Assembly: GCA_025054775.1 (NCBI GenBank)
Contig: JANWZA010000047.1
Span: 1-64,000 of the forward strand
Reading direction: 5' to 3'
Source: Microscillaceae bacterium
GTDB lineage: Bacteria; Bacteroidota; Bacteroidia; Cytophagales; Microscillaceae
DNA length: 64,000 bases
Shown: piece by piece, positions 52,394 to 61,068 of the stretch
How positions within the stretch are numbered: position 1 is the stretch's first letter
How the letters are laid out: the number at the start of each line of letters is the position of its first letter
Position numbers and translations under genes: made by a program
Notes under the pieces: model-generated
Told to the model about the DNA's origin: nothing
Seen by the model: the letters and a program-made list of their open reading frames with translations, nothing else
The model's database searches: none

Positions 52394-53358
52394 CGTGGGA
52401 CTTCTACTTTTTGAATAACTTGTTGTAAAACTGTGCGAGTGCTTATGCCTTCCATTTCTTTTTCGGGGGTAAGTGCTACACGGTGAGCCAAAACAGGCAA
52501 ACAAACAAATTTTATATCATCAGGGCTTACAAAATCTCTACCTTGCATAGCTGCCCAGGCTTTGGAGGCACGCAAAATAGCTAGCGATGCCCTGGGGGAA
52601 GCTCCCAAAAACAAAGCGGGATGCTGCCGTGTGTGATGTACAATTTGAGCTATATAGTGTAACAAGGGATTTTCTACGTGAATTTCTTGTACTTTCTGCC
52701 TAAATTGCAAAAGTTTCTCTGCCGTAAGTACAGGCTGTAAATCTACACGGGTAATGTCGCCTTGGCGTTGTTGGGCTTTTTCCAAGATTTGAGTTTCTTG
52801 GCTTAGAGTTGGATAATGTACCTCAATCTTAAATAAAAACCTATCTAATTGAGCTTCTGGCAGTGGGTAAGTTCCTTCTTGTTCTATTGGGTTTTGGGTG
52901 GCTAATACCATAAAGGGTGGGACCATAGGATAGGTAGTGCCGTCAATGCTAATTTGGCGTTCTTCCATTACCTCAAATAAAGCCGACTGGGTTTTAGCAG
53001 GTGCGCGGTTTATCTCATCAATGAGCACCAAATTAGTGAAAATGGCTCCTTTTTTGAATTCAAAGTCTGCGGTTTTTTGGTTGAAGATAACAGTTCCTAA
53101 CACGTCGGAGGGCATCAAGTCAGGAGTGAATTGAATACGTGCAAACTTTACAGCTACTAATTGAGCTAATAACTTAGCAGTGAGTGTTTTTGCCACTCCA
53201 GGAACGCCCTCAATTAGTACATGTCCGTCAGCTAAAAGGGCTACCAAGAGCAGGTTAATCATTTCCTCTTGTCCTACAATAATTCTTCCTATCTCTTGGC
53301 GAATACATTGCACGAGTTGGCTTAATTCTCCTAACGAAATACGGTTTTCAAAAATCAT
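52390..53358 (-). CDS. MoxR-type AAA+ ATPase
   Basis: The 322-residue ATPase has Walker A in GVPGVAKT (about 52-59), Walker B in LVLIDEINRAPAKTQSAL (about 108-125), sensor 1 in VLATQNPIEQEGTYPLPEAQLDRFLF and the closing lid domain (LGASPRASLAILRASKAWA). MoxR proteins remodel or activate VWA-domain partners, as in the Bat aerotolerance set. The BatA-like gene is 20 kb away and the DUF58 gene is missing, so the set is split in this genome. It may be followed by a coupled 60-codon ORF. Confidence 0.93.
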   Translation of the reverse strand: MIFENRISLGELSQLVQCIRQEIGRIIVGQEEMINLLLVALLADGHVLIEGVPGVAKTLTAKLLAQLVAVKFARIQFTPDLMPSDVLGTVIFNQKTADFEFKKGAIFTNLVLIDEINRAPAKTQSALFEVMEERQISIDGTTYPMVPPFMVLATQNPIEQEGTYPLPEAQLDRFLFKIEVHYPTLSQETQILEKAQQRQGDITRVDLQPVLTAEKLLQFRQKVQEIHVENPLLHYIAQIVHHTRQHPALFLGASPRASLAILRASKAWAAMQGRDFVSPDDIKFVCLPVLAHRVALTPEKEMEGISTRTVLQQVIQKVEVPR

Positions 53359-53719
53359 AAAAAAGCAAAGAAGTAAGGTGAAATGTATATTTTCTGAAAA
53401 AAGAATGGATGCATTACTACTTTTGCTCTAATACGAATTGACAATAAAAGTAAAGTGTACCCATCGCTTTAGAGCAAAGGTAATAAAAAAGACGGAATAC
53501 AAAATTTCTTGGGTTAGGAATTGTAGCAAAGGTTTCAAACTTAGCATCGGTATAGAGGCTAACTTGTTCTACTATGCTTTGGTAGCAAGTTTAGTTTGTC
53601 AGCAGGGTTGTTGAGGAATTTAGAAACAAGTGGTTCTAAAAAGCATGTTTTTCAAGTGCTTAGTGTTTCATGTAAATCTATTTTTGTAAACTTCGTAGAA
53701 ATACCTAAAGTATAAGTTT
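53359..53719. other. Gene-free interval upstream of moxR
   Basis: Leader of moxR, then AT-rich sequence with no clear ORF. A plus-strand TATTTTTG at 53679-53686 lacks a spaced TTG. Confidence 0.35.
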
Positions 53720-53753
53720 TTGAATTAAATTAAAGTTCAAAACTTTATCTTTG
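53720..53753 (+). promoter_or_regulatory. Orphan promoter before an 18-codon ORF
   Basis: TTG (53720-53722) and TATCTTTG (53746-53753) are separated by 23 bases, a full consensus match on the plus strand. No ordinary plus-strand gene follows; trxB lies on the opposite strand. Confidence 0.5.
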
Positions 53754-53754
53754 T

Positions 53755-53811
53755 GATGAAAAAAACTAAAAAATCAGGAACTCAAGAATTTTTTTATATT
53801 CCAAACTTGTG
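53755..53811 (+). CDS. Possible 18-residue peptide ORF
   Basis: Immediately after the orphan promoter is an ATG-initiated frame encoding MKKTKKSGTQEFFYIPNL followed by TGA. The ATG would be at or almost at the transcript start. The peptide is basic at the front and aromatic at the back. It may be a chance ORF; the transcript could equally be antisense to the 3' end of trxB. Confidence 0.2.
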
Positions 53812-53851
53812 AATTCATAGTCAAAAAACGATGTAAAGGGGGGAGTCAAAC

Positions 53852-54793
53852 TTAATGTATCTCCAAAGTAGCCAAATACCGTTCTGCGTCAAGAGCAGCC
53901 ATACACCCTGAGGCGGCAGCAGTTATGGCTTGGCGATAAATTTTATCCTGTACATCACCACAGGCAAAAACTCCTTCAATATTTGTATGTGTACTACCCT
54001 TTCGTGTGATGATATAGCCCTGCTCGTCAAGGGCAAGATAGTCTTTAAAGATAGCTGTATTAGGTTGATGTCCAATAGCAACAAAAAAACCACTCAATTC
54101 TATTTCCCGTATTTCGTTAGTTAGTACATTTCTAAATCTAGCTCCAGTAACTGTTTGCTCACCTAATATTTCTACCGTTTCGGTATTCCATAGGATTTCT
54201 ACATTAGGTAAACTCATAACACGTTTTTGCATGATTTGCGAAGCACGCATCTTGTCTCTGCGCACCACAAGATATACCTTACTGCAAATTTTGGCTAAGT
54301 ATGAGGCCTCCTCTGCGGCACTATCCCCTCCTCCTACCACAGCAACAGGTTTACCCCTATGAAAAAAGCCATCACAAACAGCACACGAGGATACTCCCCC
54401 TGCACGTAACCGTGACTCAGACTCTAAACCCAGCCACTTGGCAGAGGCTCCTGTGGCAATAATTACGGCATCCGCATGTATCTCTTTCTCATCATCTATG
54501 ATTACTTTTTTAGGTGAGGTGCTAAAATCCACTCGCGTAGCTACTCCTGTACGAATATCTGCTCCAAACCGACTAGCTTGCTCTTGTAAATCACTCATCA
54601 TTTGTGGTCCTAGAATTCCGTGTGGATATCCAGGAAAGTTCTCTACTTCGGTAGTAAGCATGAGCTGGCCTCCAGGTTCTGCTCCTTGATACAATACGGG
54701 TTGTAACCCTGCACGGGAGGCATAAATAGCAGCCGTATAACCTGCAGGTCCAGAACCTATAATCAGACAATGTACTTTTTCTACATTATTCAT
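53852..54793 (-). CDS. trxB: Thioredoxin reductase
   Basis: The 313-residue flavoenzyme passes electrons from NADPH to thioredoxin. The FAD motif IIGSGPAGYTAAIYASRA is at the N-terminus, the redox disulfide CAVCDG near residue 136-139, the NADPH motif VVGGGDSAAEEASYLAKI near 155, and the closing GVFACGDVQDKIYRQAITAAASGCMAALDAE in place. Its length is as expected for the low-molecular-weight bacterial type. A minus-strand TAATTTTG at 54817-54824 is a possible -7 element. No thioredoxin gene is adjacent. Confidence 0.97.
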   Translation of the reverse strand: MNNVEKVHCLIIGSGPAGYTAAIYASRAGLQPVLYQGAEPGGQLMLTTEVENFPGYPHGILGPQMMSDLQEQASRFGADIRTGVATRVDFSTSPKKVIIDDEKEIHADAVIIATGASAKWLGLESESRLRAGGVSSCAVCDGFFHRGKPVAVVGGGDSAAEEASYLAKICSKVYLVVRRDKMRASQIMQKRVMSLPNVEILWNTETVEILGEQTVTGARFRNVLTNEIREIELSGFFVAIGHQPNTAIFKDYLALDEQGYIITRKGSTHTNIEGVFACGDVQDKIYRQAITAAASGCMAALDAERYLATLEIH

Positions 54794-55004
54794 AGTTGGT
54801 TAAAGAAAGAAAATAGCAAAATTAGATTAATTGAGTAAATATACTAGCACTTTCAAAAAACGAAAGAGATTTGCATTTGGTTTAGTTCAAAATCAATCAA
54901 ATAAGACAACCAAGACCATAAAGGATAAAAAAAATAGACTAACCTTTCTTCAAGTCAGTCTATTTCTAATACCTTAAATCCAGAAATGAACTTTACTTTT
55001 TTAG

Positions 55005-55077
<73 letters not shown>

Positions 55078-55125
55078 ATGTAATCTGGATTGCAAAGTTA
55101 AAAAATTTTTTTTGCAAAAAACAAG

Positions 55126-55133
55126 TATTTTTG
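55126..55133 (+). promoter_or_regulatory. Putative -7 element (TATTTTTG) of era
   Basis: It lies 48 bases before the chosen era ATG and downstream of the earlier in-frame ATG at 55112, which supports the later start. The upstream TTG is at an unusual distance. Confidence 0.45.
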
Positions 55134-55180
55134 TAGAAAAAAATTTCTACTTAATCTTTAGGTCTGATTTTCAGAGATTT

Positions 55181-56098
55181 ATGATACAAGAAAATACACA
55201 AGCCAACGGGTATAAGGCAGGTTTTGTAAATATTATTGGAAAACCTAATGTGGGTAAATCTACTTTAATGAATGAACTTTTGGGCGAAAAGTTATCAATT
55301 GTTAGTTATAAAGCCCAAACTACTCGTCATAGGATTATCGGGGTTCTCAGTGGGGCAAATTATCAAATCGTTTTTTCTGATACTCCTGGCATTATTCAGA
55401 GTCCTAGCTATGTTTTGCATGAAATTATGCTGAATACCATCAAAGAAGCTTTTGAGGATGCCGATATTCTTGTGCTTGTGTTAGATGCTCAAAATGATGA
55501 TAATCAACAAATAGATACAAAGATTTTACCTATGTTAGAAAAAAGGCAGGTACCTTTGTTTGTCTTACTTAATAAAATAGATAAAGTAAAAGAGGCTGAA
55601 ATACCCCCTAAAATAGCATTTTGGAAAGCCAAACTCGCTCCTGAGGTTATTTTACCTATCTCCGCTCTATACAAGCAAAATACTCAAGGTCTGATTCCTT
55701 TGTTAGTAGAGTACCTGCCCCAACACCCTGCCTACTACCCCGAAGATACCCTAACCGATAGAACAGTACGATTTTTAGCTTCAGAAATTATTAGAGAAAA
55801 AATATTCCTTCTTTATGAACAGGAGTTGCCCTATTGCTGTGAGGTAGTTATTGATGAATTTAAGGAAAAACCTACCATCACGGTAATTCGTGCTATCATT
55901 CTAACAGAACGTGATAGCCAACGCAAAATCATGATTGGTAAAGACGGGAGTATGCTCAAAAAATTAGGGATTCAAGCTCGGCAAGATTTGGAGCATTTCT
56001 TAGGAGTAAAAGTATTTCTGTCCCTTTATGTAAAAGTAGAATCCAACTGGCGCAAGCGAACCGATAAGTTAAAGAAATTAGGCTATTTGAATAGCTAA
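55181..56098 (+). CDS. era: GTPase Era
   Basis: From the ATG at 55181 the 305-residue protein has G1 GKPNVGKST (about 20-28), G2 KAQTTRHRIIG, G3 DTPG, G4 NKID, G5 ISAL and the C-terminal KH RNA-binding domain with GKDGSMLKKLGIQARQDLE near 260. Era helps mature the 3' end of 16S rRNA and assemble the small subunit. The ATG at 55112 would add 23 residues and begins before the likely promoter, so I reject it. It is divergent from the tRNA-fMet gene, with the two starts about 100 bases apart. Confidence 0.96.
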   Translation: MIQENTQANGYKAGFVNIIGKPNVGKSTLMNELLGEKLSIVSYKAQTTRHRIIGVLSGANYQIVFSDTPGIIQSPSYVLHEIMLNTIKEAFEDADILVLVLDAQNDDNQQIDTKILPMLEKRQVPLFVLLNKIDKVKEAEIPPKIAFWKAKLAPEVILPISALYKQNTQGLIPLLVEYLPQHPAYYPEDTLTDRTVRFLASEIIREKIFLLYEQELPYCCEVVIDEFKEKPTITVIRAIILTERDSQRKIMIGKDGSMLKKLGIQARQDLEHFLGVKVFLSLYVKVESNWRKRTDKLKKLGYLNS

Positions 56099-56277
56099 AT
56101 CCAAGTTAAGCAAAAATTTGGACTTTTCTCAAAATTTTTTATCCATTCAAGTAAAAACCGCTTAATTTGCAACCTATAAGCAAATTTATATCTTTACATA
56201 GCAAAATTTCGTATAATTGTATGTTAAAAAAAAAGCTATAAACTTGCCTTTTTGTTATTACCAAAACTGCAATATCA

Positions 56278-57471
56278 ATGCTTACAACTTCAGAACAACG
56301 CTTGGCAATTCTAAAAAAAGTAGGCATTTTTGCCCAAACTAATGAAAATGTACTTCAAAAATTAGCCGATGCAACCAAAGAAGTATATTTAGAGGCAGAC
56401 CAAAACCTGTTCAAAAAAGGAGATGAGGGGACATCCATGTATGTGATTGTAGAAGGAGCAGTGCGCGTACACGAAGGTAATTATGACTTTGCCGTATTGC
56501 GAAAAGGGCAAGTCTTCGGTGAATATTCTTTGTTAGATACTGACAATCGCACACGTTCAGCCTCGGTTACGGCAATAGTCAAAACGCATTTGCTCATGTT
56601 AGAGCAAGATATATTTTACGATATCATGGCAAATCAAATCGAGATTGTTAAAGGTATTCTCAAAGTACTCATCAAGCGAGCACGTAGACAAAATTATTTC
56701 GAAGAGAAACTAGCTGAAACTAATGACCAAATCCAAAAACAGTCTGACCTAATTAGGCAAGAAAAAGAAAAAGCAGAACGCTTACTACTGAATATCTTAC
56801 CTAGTGAGGTAGCTGACGAATTAAAAGTAAAAGGTAAAGCCGATGCCCAATTCTACAAATTAGCCACAGTTATGTTCGCCGATCTTAAAGGCTTTACCCA
56901 AGCCACCGAACATCTCAGCCCTAGAGAAGTAGTAAGCATTTTAGAGGAGCATTTCTCTGCCTTTGATGAAATTACTACTAAATACAACGTAGAAAAAATA
57001 AAAACAATCGGAGATGCGTATATGTGTGTAGGAGGTGCTCCTATTCCTAATAAAACTAATCCTATTGACACTGTTTTAACTGCTCTAGAAATGCAATACT
57101 TTATGCAAGAGAGCATAAAAAAACGCCGAGCTAATCACGAAAAGGTATGGGAACTTAGCATCGGAATACATACTGGACCACTCATTGCGGGGGTTATCGG
57201 TAAGAAAAAATTTGCTTATGATGTTTGGGGAAGTACCGTGAATATCGCTGCACAATTTGAAAACAAAGGAGAGCCAGGACATATTAACATCTCCTCTGAC
57301 ACGTATAACCTTATCAAAGATTATTTTATTTGCGAAGCCTGCAGCAAACACATCGGCAAATTAGAGATGTTTTTTGTAAGACGTCTCAAGCCTGAATTCT
57401 CTGAAGATAAAGAAGGTTTTTTCCCTAATGCCAAGTTAAGAATGAAACTCAAAGAATTAAGTAAATCCTAA
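56278..57471 (+). CDS. Class III nucleotide cyclase with N-terminal cNMP-binding domain
   Basis: Residues 15-135 form a cNMP-binding barrel that keeps a usable phosphate cassette (FGEYSLLDTDNRTRSASV). A coiled coil follows (140-175), then the cyclase signalling stretch LLLNILPSEVADELK and a class III catalytic domain (about 193-375). The metal Asp202 (FADLKGF) and Asp246 (KTIGDAYM) are present, with the adenine-selecting Lys242 and Asp315 (YDVWG) and Asn322. The transition-state Arg of the N-x-x-x-R motif is Gln326 (VNIAAQ), so turnover may be altered. Its own product could bind the N-terminal domain as feedback. Confidence 0.9.
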   Translation: MLTTSEQRLAILKKVGIFAQTNENVLQKLADATKEVYLEADQNLFKKGDEGTSMYVIVEGAVRVHEGNYDFAVLRKGQVFGEYSLLDTDNRTRSASVTAIVKTHLLMLEQDIFYDIMANQIEIVKGILKVLIKRARRQNYFEEKLAETNDQIQKQSDLIRQEKEKAERLLLNILPSEVADELKVKGKADAQFYKLATVMFADLKGFTQATEHLSPREVVSILEEHFSAFDEITTKYNVEKIKTIGDAYMCVGGAPIPNKTNPIDTVLTALEMQYFMQESIKKRRANHEKVWELSIGIHTGPLIAGVIGKKKFAYDVWGSTVNIAAQFENKGEPGHINISSDTYNLIKDYFICEACSKHIGKLEMFFVRRLKPEFSEDKEGFFPNAKLRMKLKELSKS

Positions 57472-57533
57472 CTGTATCTTTCAATTACCCTAACTTCAAG
57501 CAATGTAGTGGCATGAATTATTTTTCTAAAATA

Positions 57534-57899
57534 TCATTTCTCTAAACCTATAAGAATAACACCTACGCTAATAAGCAATAAGCCTATTACTTTTTTCCAT
57601 GTAATTAGCTCTTGGAACAGAAAATAACTTAATACAAATACCAAAACAAAAGATACCATAGAAAAAGGATACAAGTATGAAAGAGCAAATTTGCTCATAG
57701 CTGCCATCCAAGCTATACTTGCTACGAAAGTAGCTATCATACCTGATAAAATGTAAATATCAAACAAGGCTCTGAGTAAGAACCAACTTTTAGCTAACCA
57801 ACCCTCGGGAAATTCACCTAACATGTTTATACGCCACTTTAATACTACCTGACTATAAGTAGTAAGCAAAATATTGATTATCAGATAGATATAACCCAT
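57534..57899 (-). CDS. Small EamA/SMR-like four-helix transporter
   Basis: The 121-residue protein has four hydrophobic helices (about 1-20, 38-60, 65-95 and 100-118). The pattern ILLTTYSQVVLKWRINM at the start and VLSYFLFQELITWKKVIGLLLISVGVILIG at the end is that of half-size DMT-superfamily proteins such as ArnE/ArnF or EmrE. The invariant Glu14 of EmrE is not present in TM1, so drug export by that mechanism is unlikely. The conserved E in LFQELI is kept. It is located 27 bases downstream of a conserved 67-residue protein gene on the same strand. Confidence 0.8.
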   Translation of the reverse strand: MGYIYLIINILLTTYSQVVLKWRINMLGEFPEGWLAKSWFLLRALFDIYILSGMIATFVASIAWMAAMSKFALSYLYPFSMVSFVLVFVLSYFLFQELITWKKVIGLLLISVGVILIGLEK

Positions 57900-57926
57900 A
57901 AACTGCTCCTATAGAATAGCAAAACC

Positions 57927-58130
57927 CTAAATCTCTAATTTTTGTAGTTTGCCAAAAGGCATAGTCTCAATCAAGCGGCGCAGGGCTTCTTCTTTGCCTG
58001 CTAAATTATACTTTTCTAAATTCTTGAGAGGACGGTCTGCTCTAAAATAAGCTACCAACACAAAATTATCATCTCGTAGTTGAATATAATCAGGAATCTT
58101 GGCTTTGCCTTTTACTTTAATAATATACAT
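57927..58130 (-). CDS. Conserved 67-residue protein
   Basis: The conserved protein is the last 67 codons of a longer open frame. I start it at the ATG at 58130 (YIIKVKGKAKIPDYIQLRD) because the phylum-wide pattern begins there: KAKI-x-DYIQ-x-RD-x-NF, AYFRADRP and a final PFGKLQKLEI. The longer frame up to 58532 overlaps pdhC and is a shadow there. I do not know its function. It shows an alternating strand-helix pattern, no signal peptide, and probably is co-transcribed with the small transporter downstream. Confidence 0.75.
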   Translation of the reverse strand: MYIIKVKGKAKIPDYIQLRDDNFVLVAYFRADRPLKNLEKYNLAGKEEALRRLIETMPFGKLQKLEI

Positions 58131-58395
58131 AAAAAAAATAACAAACAGTATAGCAGTTAGAATATGCTTTTTTGCTAAAACATAAAAAAAATATAAATTG
58201 TTCAGCAAACAATAAACCAATATTACACATCTACTAAGCATCATAGGTAAAGGATATAAAATTGCAAAAACGTTTAGGTAGTATGTAACCCAAAAGATTA
58301 TTTTCGCAAAATAACGTTTTTTCAAGTTTTTTATGCAAATTTGCCAAAAATCCATTCTTTTGCAAGTATATATACAAATAAGCATACACAATATT

Positions 58396-60015
58396 ATGGC
58401 AGAACTCGTATTGATGCCCAAAATGAGCGACACTATGCAGGAGGGCGTAATTGCCACTTGGCTTAAAAAAGTAGGTGATACCGTGAAAGCAGGTGAACCT
58501 ATTGCCGAAGTAGAAACTGACAAAGCTACCATGGAACTTGAAAGCTATTTCTCTGGTACTATCCTTCATATCATTGCCCCTGAGAAACAAGCTATTCCCG
58601 TTAATGCCCCTATTGCAATTATTGGAAACCCTAATGAAGATTTTTCACATCTTTTAGCTGATAGTGGAATTAAAAAAAGCCAAGTACAAGCAACTACTAC
58701 CATTACACAGACTACTGAAGTGGTTACAGCTACCCAAACGATTTCCACACAAAAGGTAACCATTCCCCCTAACATTCGCCCTATAACTTTGCCTAAAATG
58801 AGCGACACTATGCAGGAGGGCGTATTAGTCAATTGGCTTAAAAAGGTAGGTGATACTGTGAAAGAAGGTGAACCTATCGCCGAAGTAGAAACTGATAAAG
58901 CTACCATGGAGCTGGAATGCTATGAAAAAGGTACTATTCTTTACCAAATTGAACCAGGAACTACCGTGCCTGTAGACGGGTTGATTGCTATCATAGGTGA
59001 GGCAGGAGCAGACTACAAGCCTTACTTGGAAATATTAAAGAGTGGCAAGTCCCCTGTTAGTTCTAATATACAAAATACTAAAAGAGCTACCGAGCCATCT
59101 CAGCCCACGCTTACTACCCAAACCAATGGTAGTGTAGAGAGTAGAATAAAAATATCGCCCTTAGCAAAACGATTGGCAAAAGAATTAGGTTATGATATAA
59201 CCAAGATCAAGGGTACTGGTGAAGGAGGTAGAATTGTAAAACGAGATATTGAGAACTTTATAGCTCAATCCCAACCTACTCCCCCCAAAGAAATTCCCTC
59301 TACCAAAGTTATTCAAAGCATACCTCTCGGACAAGAGAGCTATGAAGAAGTGCCCGTTTCGCAAATGCGTAAAACTATCGCCCGCCGACTCTCTGAAAGT
59401 AAGTTCTCTGCACCTCATTTCTACCTCACGATAGATATTGATATGGATAAAGCTATAGCTGCACGTGAGGCTATGAACCAAGCCTCACCTGTTAAAATAT
59501 CTTTTAACGATATGATAGTAAAGGCAACTGCTATGGCATTACGTAAAAACCCCAAAGTTAATGCATCTTGGTTAGGGGATAGAATTCGCTATAATCATCA
59601 TATACATATTGGTGTAGCTGTGGCTATAGAGGAGGGGCTACTTGTGCCTGTGGTTCGCTTTGCCGATACTAAATCACTTTCACAAATCGCCGCGGAAACT
59701 AAAGAATTAGCCAAAAAAGCCAAAGACAAAAAACTTCAACCTGCCGACTGGGAAGGCAATACTTTTTCAATCTCTAATTTAGGAATGTTTGGCATTGAAG
59801 AGTTTACAGCTATTATCAATCCACCTGATGCTTGTATTTTAGCGGTAGGAGGTATTAAGCAGGTACCCGTAGTTAAAAATGGACAAATCGTAATAGGAAA
59901 TGTTATGAAAGTTACCCTCTCTTGCGACCATCGGGTAGTAGATGGAGCTCTAGGGGCAGCATTTTTACAGACCCTCAAAGAATTCTTAGAAGAACCTGTT
60001 AAAATGTTGGTATAA
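58396..60015 (+). CDS. pdhC: Dihydrolipoamide acetyltransferase, pyruvate dehydrogenase E2
   Basis: The 539-residue protein has two lipoyl domains (about 1-80 and 126-205) with modified Lys43 and Lys168 in VETDKATMEL. An E1/E3-binding domain follows (about 258-294, ISPLAKRLAKELGYDITKIKG split by GTGEGGRIVKRDIENF). The catalytic domain has the active His in DHRVVDGA near residue 512. Pro/Thr-rich linkers join them. It moves acetyl groups to CoA in the pyruvate dehydrogenase complex. I start at the ATG at 58396 (AELVLMPKM); the earlier ATG at 58333 adds an unrelated leader. The E1 and E3 genes are not adjacent. Confidence 0.95.
   Translation: MAELVLMPKMSDTMQEGVIATWLKKVGDTVKAGEPIAEVETDKATMELESYFSGTILHIIAPEKQAIPVNAPIAIIGNPNEDFSHLLADSGIKKSQVQATTTITQTTEVVTATQTISTQKVTIPPNIRPITLPKMSDTMQEGVLVNWLKKVGDTVKEGEPIAEVETDKATMELECYEKGTILYQIEPGTTVPVDGLIAIIGEAGADYKPYLEILKSGKSPVSSNIQNTKRATEPSQPTLTTQTNGSVESRIKISPLAKRLAKELGYDITKIKGTGEGGRIVKRDIENFIAQSQPTPPKEIPSTKVIQSIPLGQESYEEVPVSQMRKTIARRLSESKFSAPHFYLTIDIDMDKAIAAREAMNQASPVKISFNDMIVKATAMALRKNPKVNASWLGDRIRYNHHIHIGVAVAIEEGLLVPVVRFADTKSLSQIAAETKELAKKAKDKKLQPADWEGNTFSISNLGMFGIEEFTAIINPPDACILAVGGIKQVPVVKNGQIVIGNVMKVTLSCDHRVVDGALGAAFLQTLKEFLEEPVKMLV
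58420..58824 (+). repeat. Direct repeat within pdhC (two lipoyl-domain segments)
   Basis: The 30 bases at 58420-58449 are identical to 58795-58824, and similarity continues to the lipoyl lysine codons of each domain. The 375-base spacing is a whole number of codons. It points to recent duplication or gene conversion between lipoyl domains. Confidence 0.85.
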
Positions 60016-60135
60016 TACTCCTATGAAAGGACGAGGCTTCCTGTTCCTCGTCTTTTGTGTTATTCTTGCTTATCTTGCGAGTTCATACTATACTACTCTA
60101 CTATTTTTCTTTTCATTTCCAAAGTTAGCAGATTC

Positions 60136-60693
60136 ATGCAAAAGAACCATAAGCTGGTTTATATCAATGGCAAGACTTTTGAGGTGTTACTTACTCAAAC
60201 ACACATACAGGCACGTATCCGTGAATTAGCCTGGCAGATTCACCAAAGTTATCCTCAAGAACAGACAATTTATTTGATAGGGGTTTTGAATGGAGCATTC
60301 CGTTTTGTAGCTGATTTATTAACTTACTTTCCTCAGGATAGGCAATTGTGCGTAGATTTTACAAAAATCAGTTCTTATGCAGGTACTTATTCCACAGGGG
60401 AAATCCACCCAATAATAGGCTTAAAACAAGGGCTAAAAAATAAACATGTACTTTTGGTAGAGGATATTATAGACACAGGGCTTACCATACAATACCTAAC
60501 AAAACAAATACAACAACAACAACCCTTCTCTGTAAAAATAGCAACCTTGCTCTTTAAGCCCCAAGCCCTGCGGACATCCCTTCAGCCCGACTTCATAGGT
60601 TTTGAGATAGAACCTCTGTTTGTTATAGGGTATGGTTTAGATTACAACGAGCAAGGTAGAAATTTGAATGATATTTATGTACTAAAAGATTAG
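60136..60693 (+). CDS. hpt: Hypoxanthine phosphoribosyltransferase
   Basis: The 185-residue enzyme makes IMP or GMP from the base and PRPP. The PRPP-binding motif VLLVEDIIDTGLT lies near residue 110-122. The IYLIGVLNGAFRFVADL segment and the closing FVIGYGLDYNEQGRNLNDIYVLK fit the HPRT family. I take the ATG at 60136 (QKNHKLVYING), since the open frame from 60055 only adds a hydrophobic run without conservation. A 68-codon overlapping ORF at 60023 is a frame shadow. It follows pdhC by 120 bases on the same strand. Confidence 0.95.
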   Translation: MQKNHKLVYINGKTFEVLLTQTHIQARIRELAWQIHQSYPQEQTIYLIGVLNGAFRFVADLLTYFPQDRQLCVDFTKISSYAGTYSTGEIHPIIGLKQGLKNKHVLLVEDIIDTGLTIQYLTKQIQQQQPFSVKIATLLFKPQALRTSLQPDFIGFEIEPLFVIGYGLDYNEQGRNLNDIYVLKD

Positions 60694-61068
60694 CTCTACT
60701 TTGGCACCAAGTTTATACTCAGTAAAAAGTAGCTTGGAGAGTAGATGTATTAAGCTACAACAAATTAGGCTCTTACGTTTCAAAGAATGTTAAAAAAATG
60801 TTAAAATGGTGAGTGATAATGAGGATTCCTTGTTGAGAATATAATTTAACAACAGCCCTTATGGGAGTAATTATTTTCTTAAAAAGACTCGATTACGATG
60901 TGACCCTTAGGGCTATGTTTTAGCCAAAAAATCACCTCAATCGTTAAATCATTACTAAAAATTTGTAAAAAAACTAATCAAACCATACGCTTCGCGCCAC
61001 TATTAAAACTTTTTGTTCTTTATTTTTATCTATATATCATCCACTCGCATTTATTGAGTAAACTAAGG
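60694..61068. other. Gene-free interval between convergent hpt and aldehyde dehydrogenase genes
   Basis: No ORF of note. It holds AATGTTAAAAAAATGTTAAAA (two copies of a short word near 60785-60805) and a small GGCTA/TAGCC hairpin near 60912-60926. No convincing terminator was found for either gene. Confidence 0.4.

Noticed and set aside
58131-58532. N-terminal extension of the 67-residue protein and the 118-codon ORF at 58234-58590
   Set aside because: They overlap pdhC and read its lipoyl repeat in antisense, so the apparent conservation (also seen at 58566-58907) reflects the pdhC sequence.
60023-60229. 68-codon ORF between pdhC and hpt
   Set aside because: It overlaps the hpt start in another frame and shows no conserved pattern.
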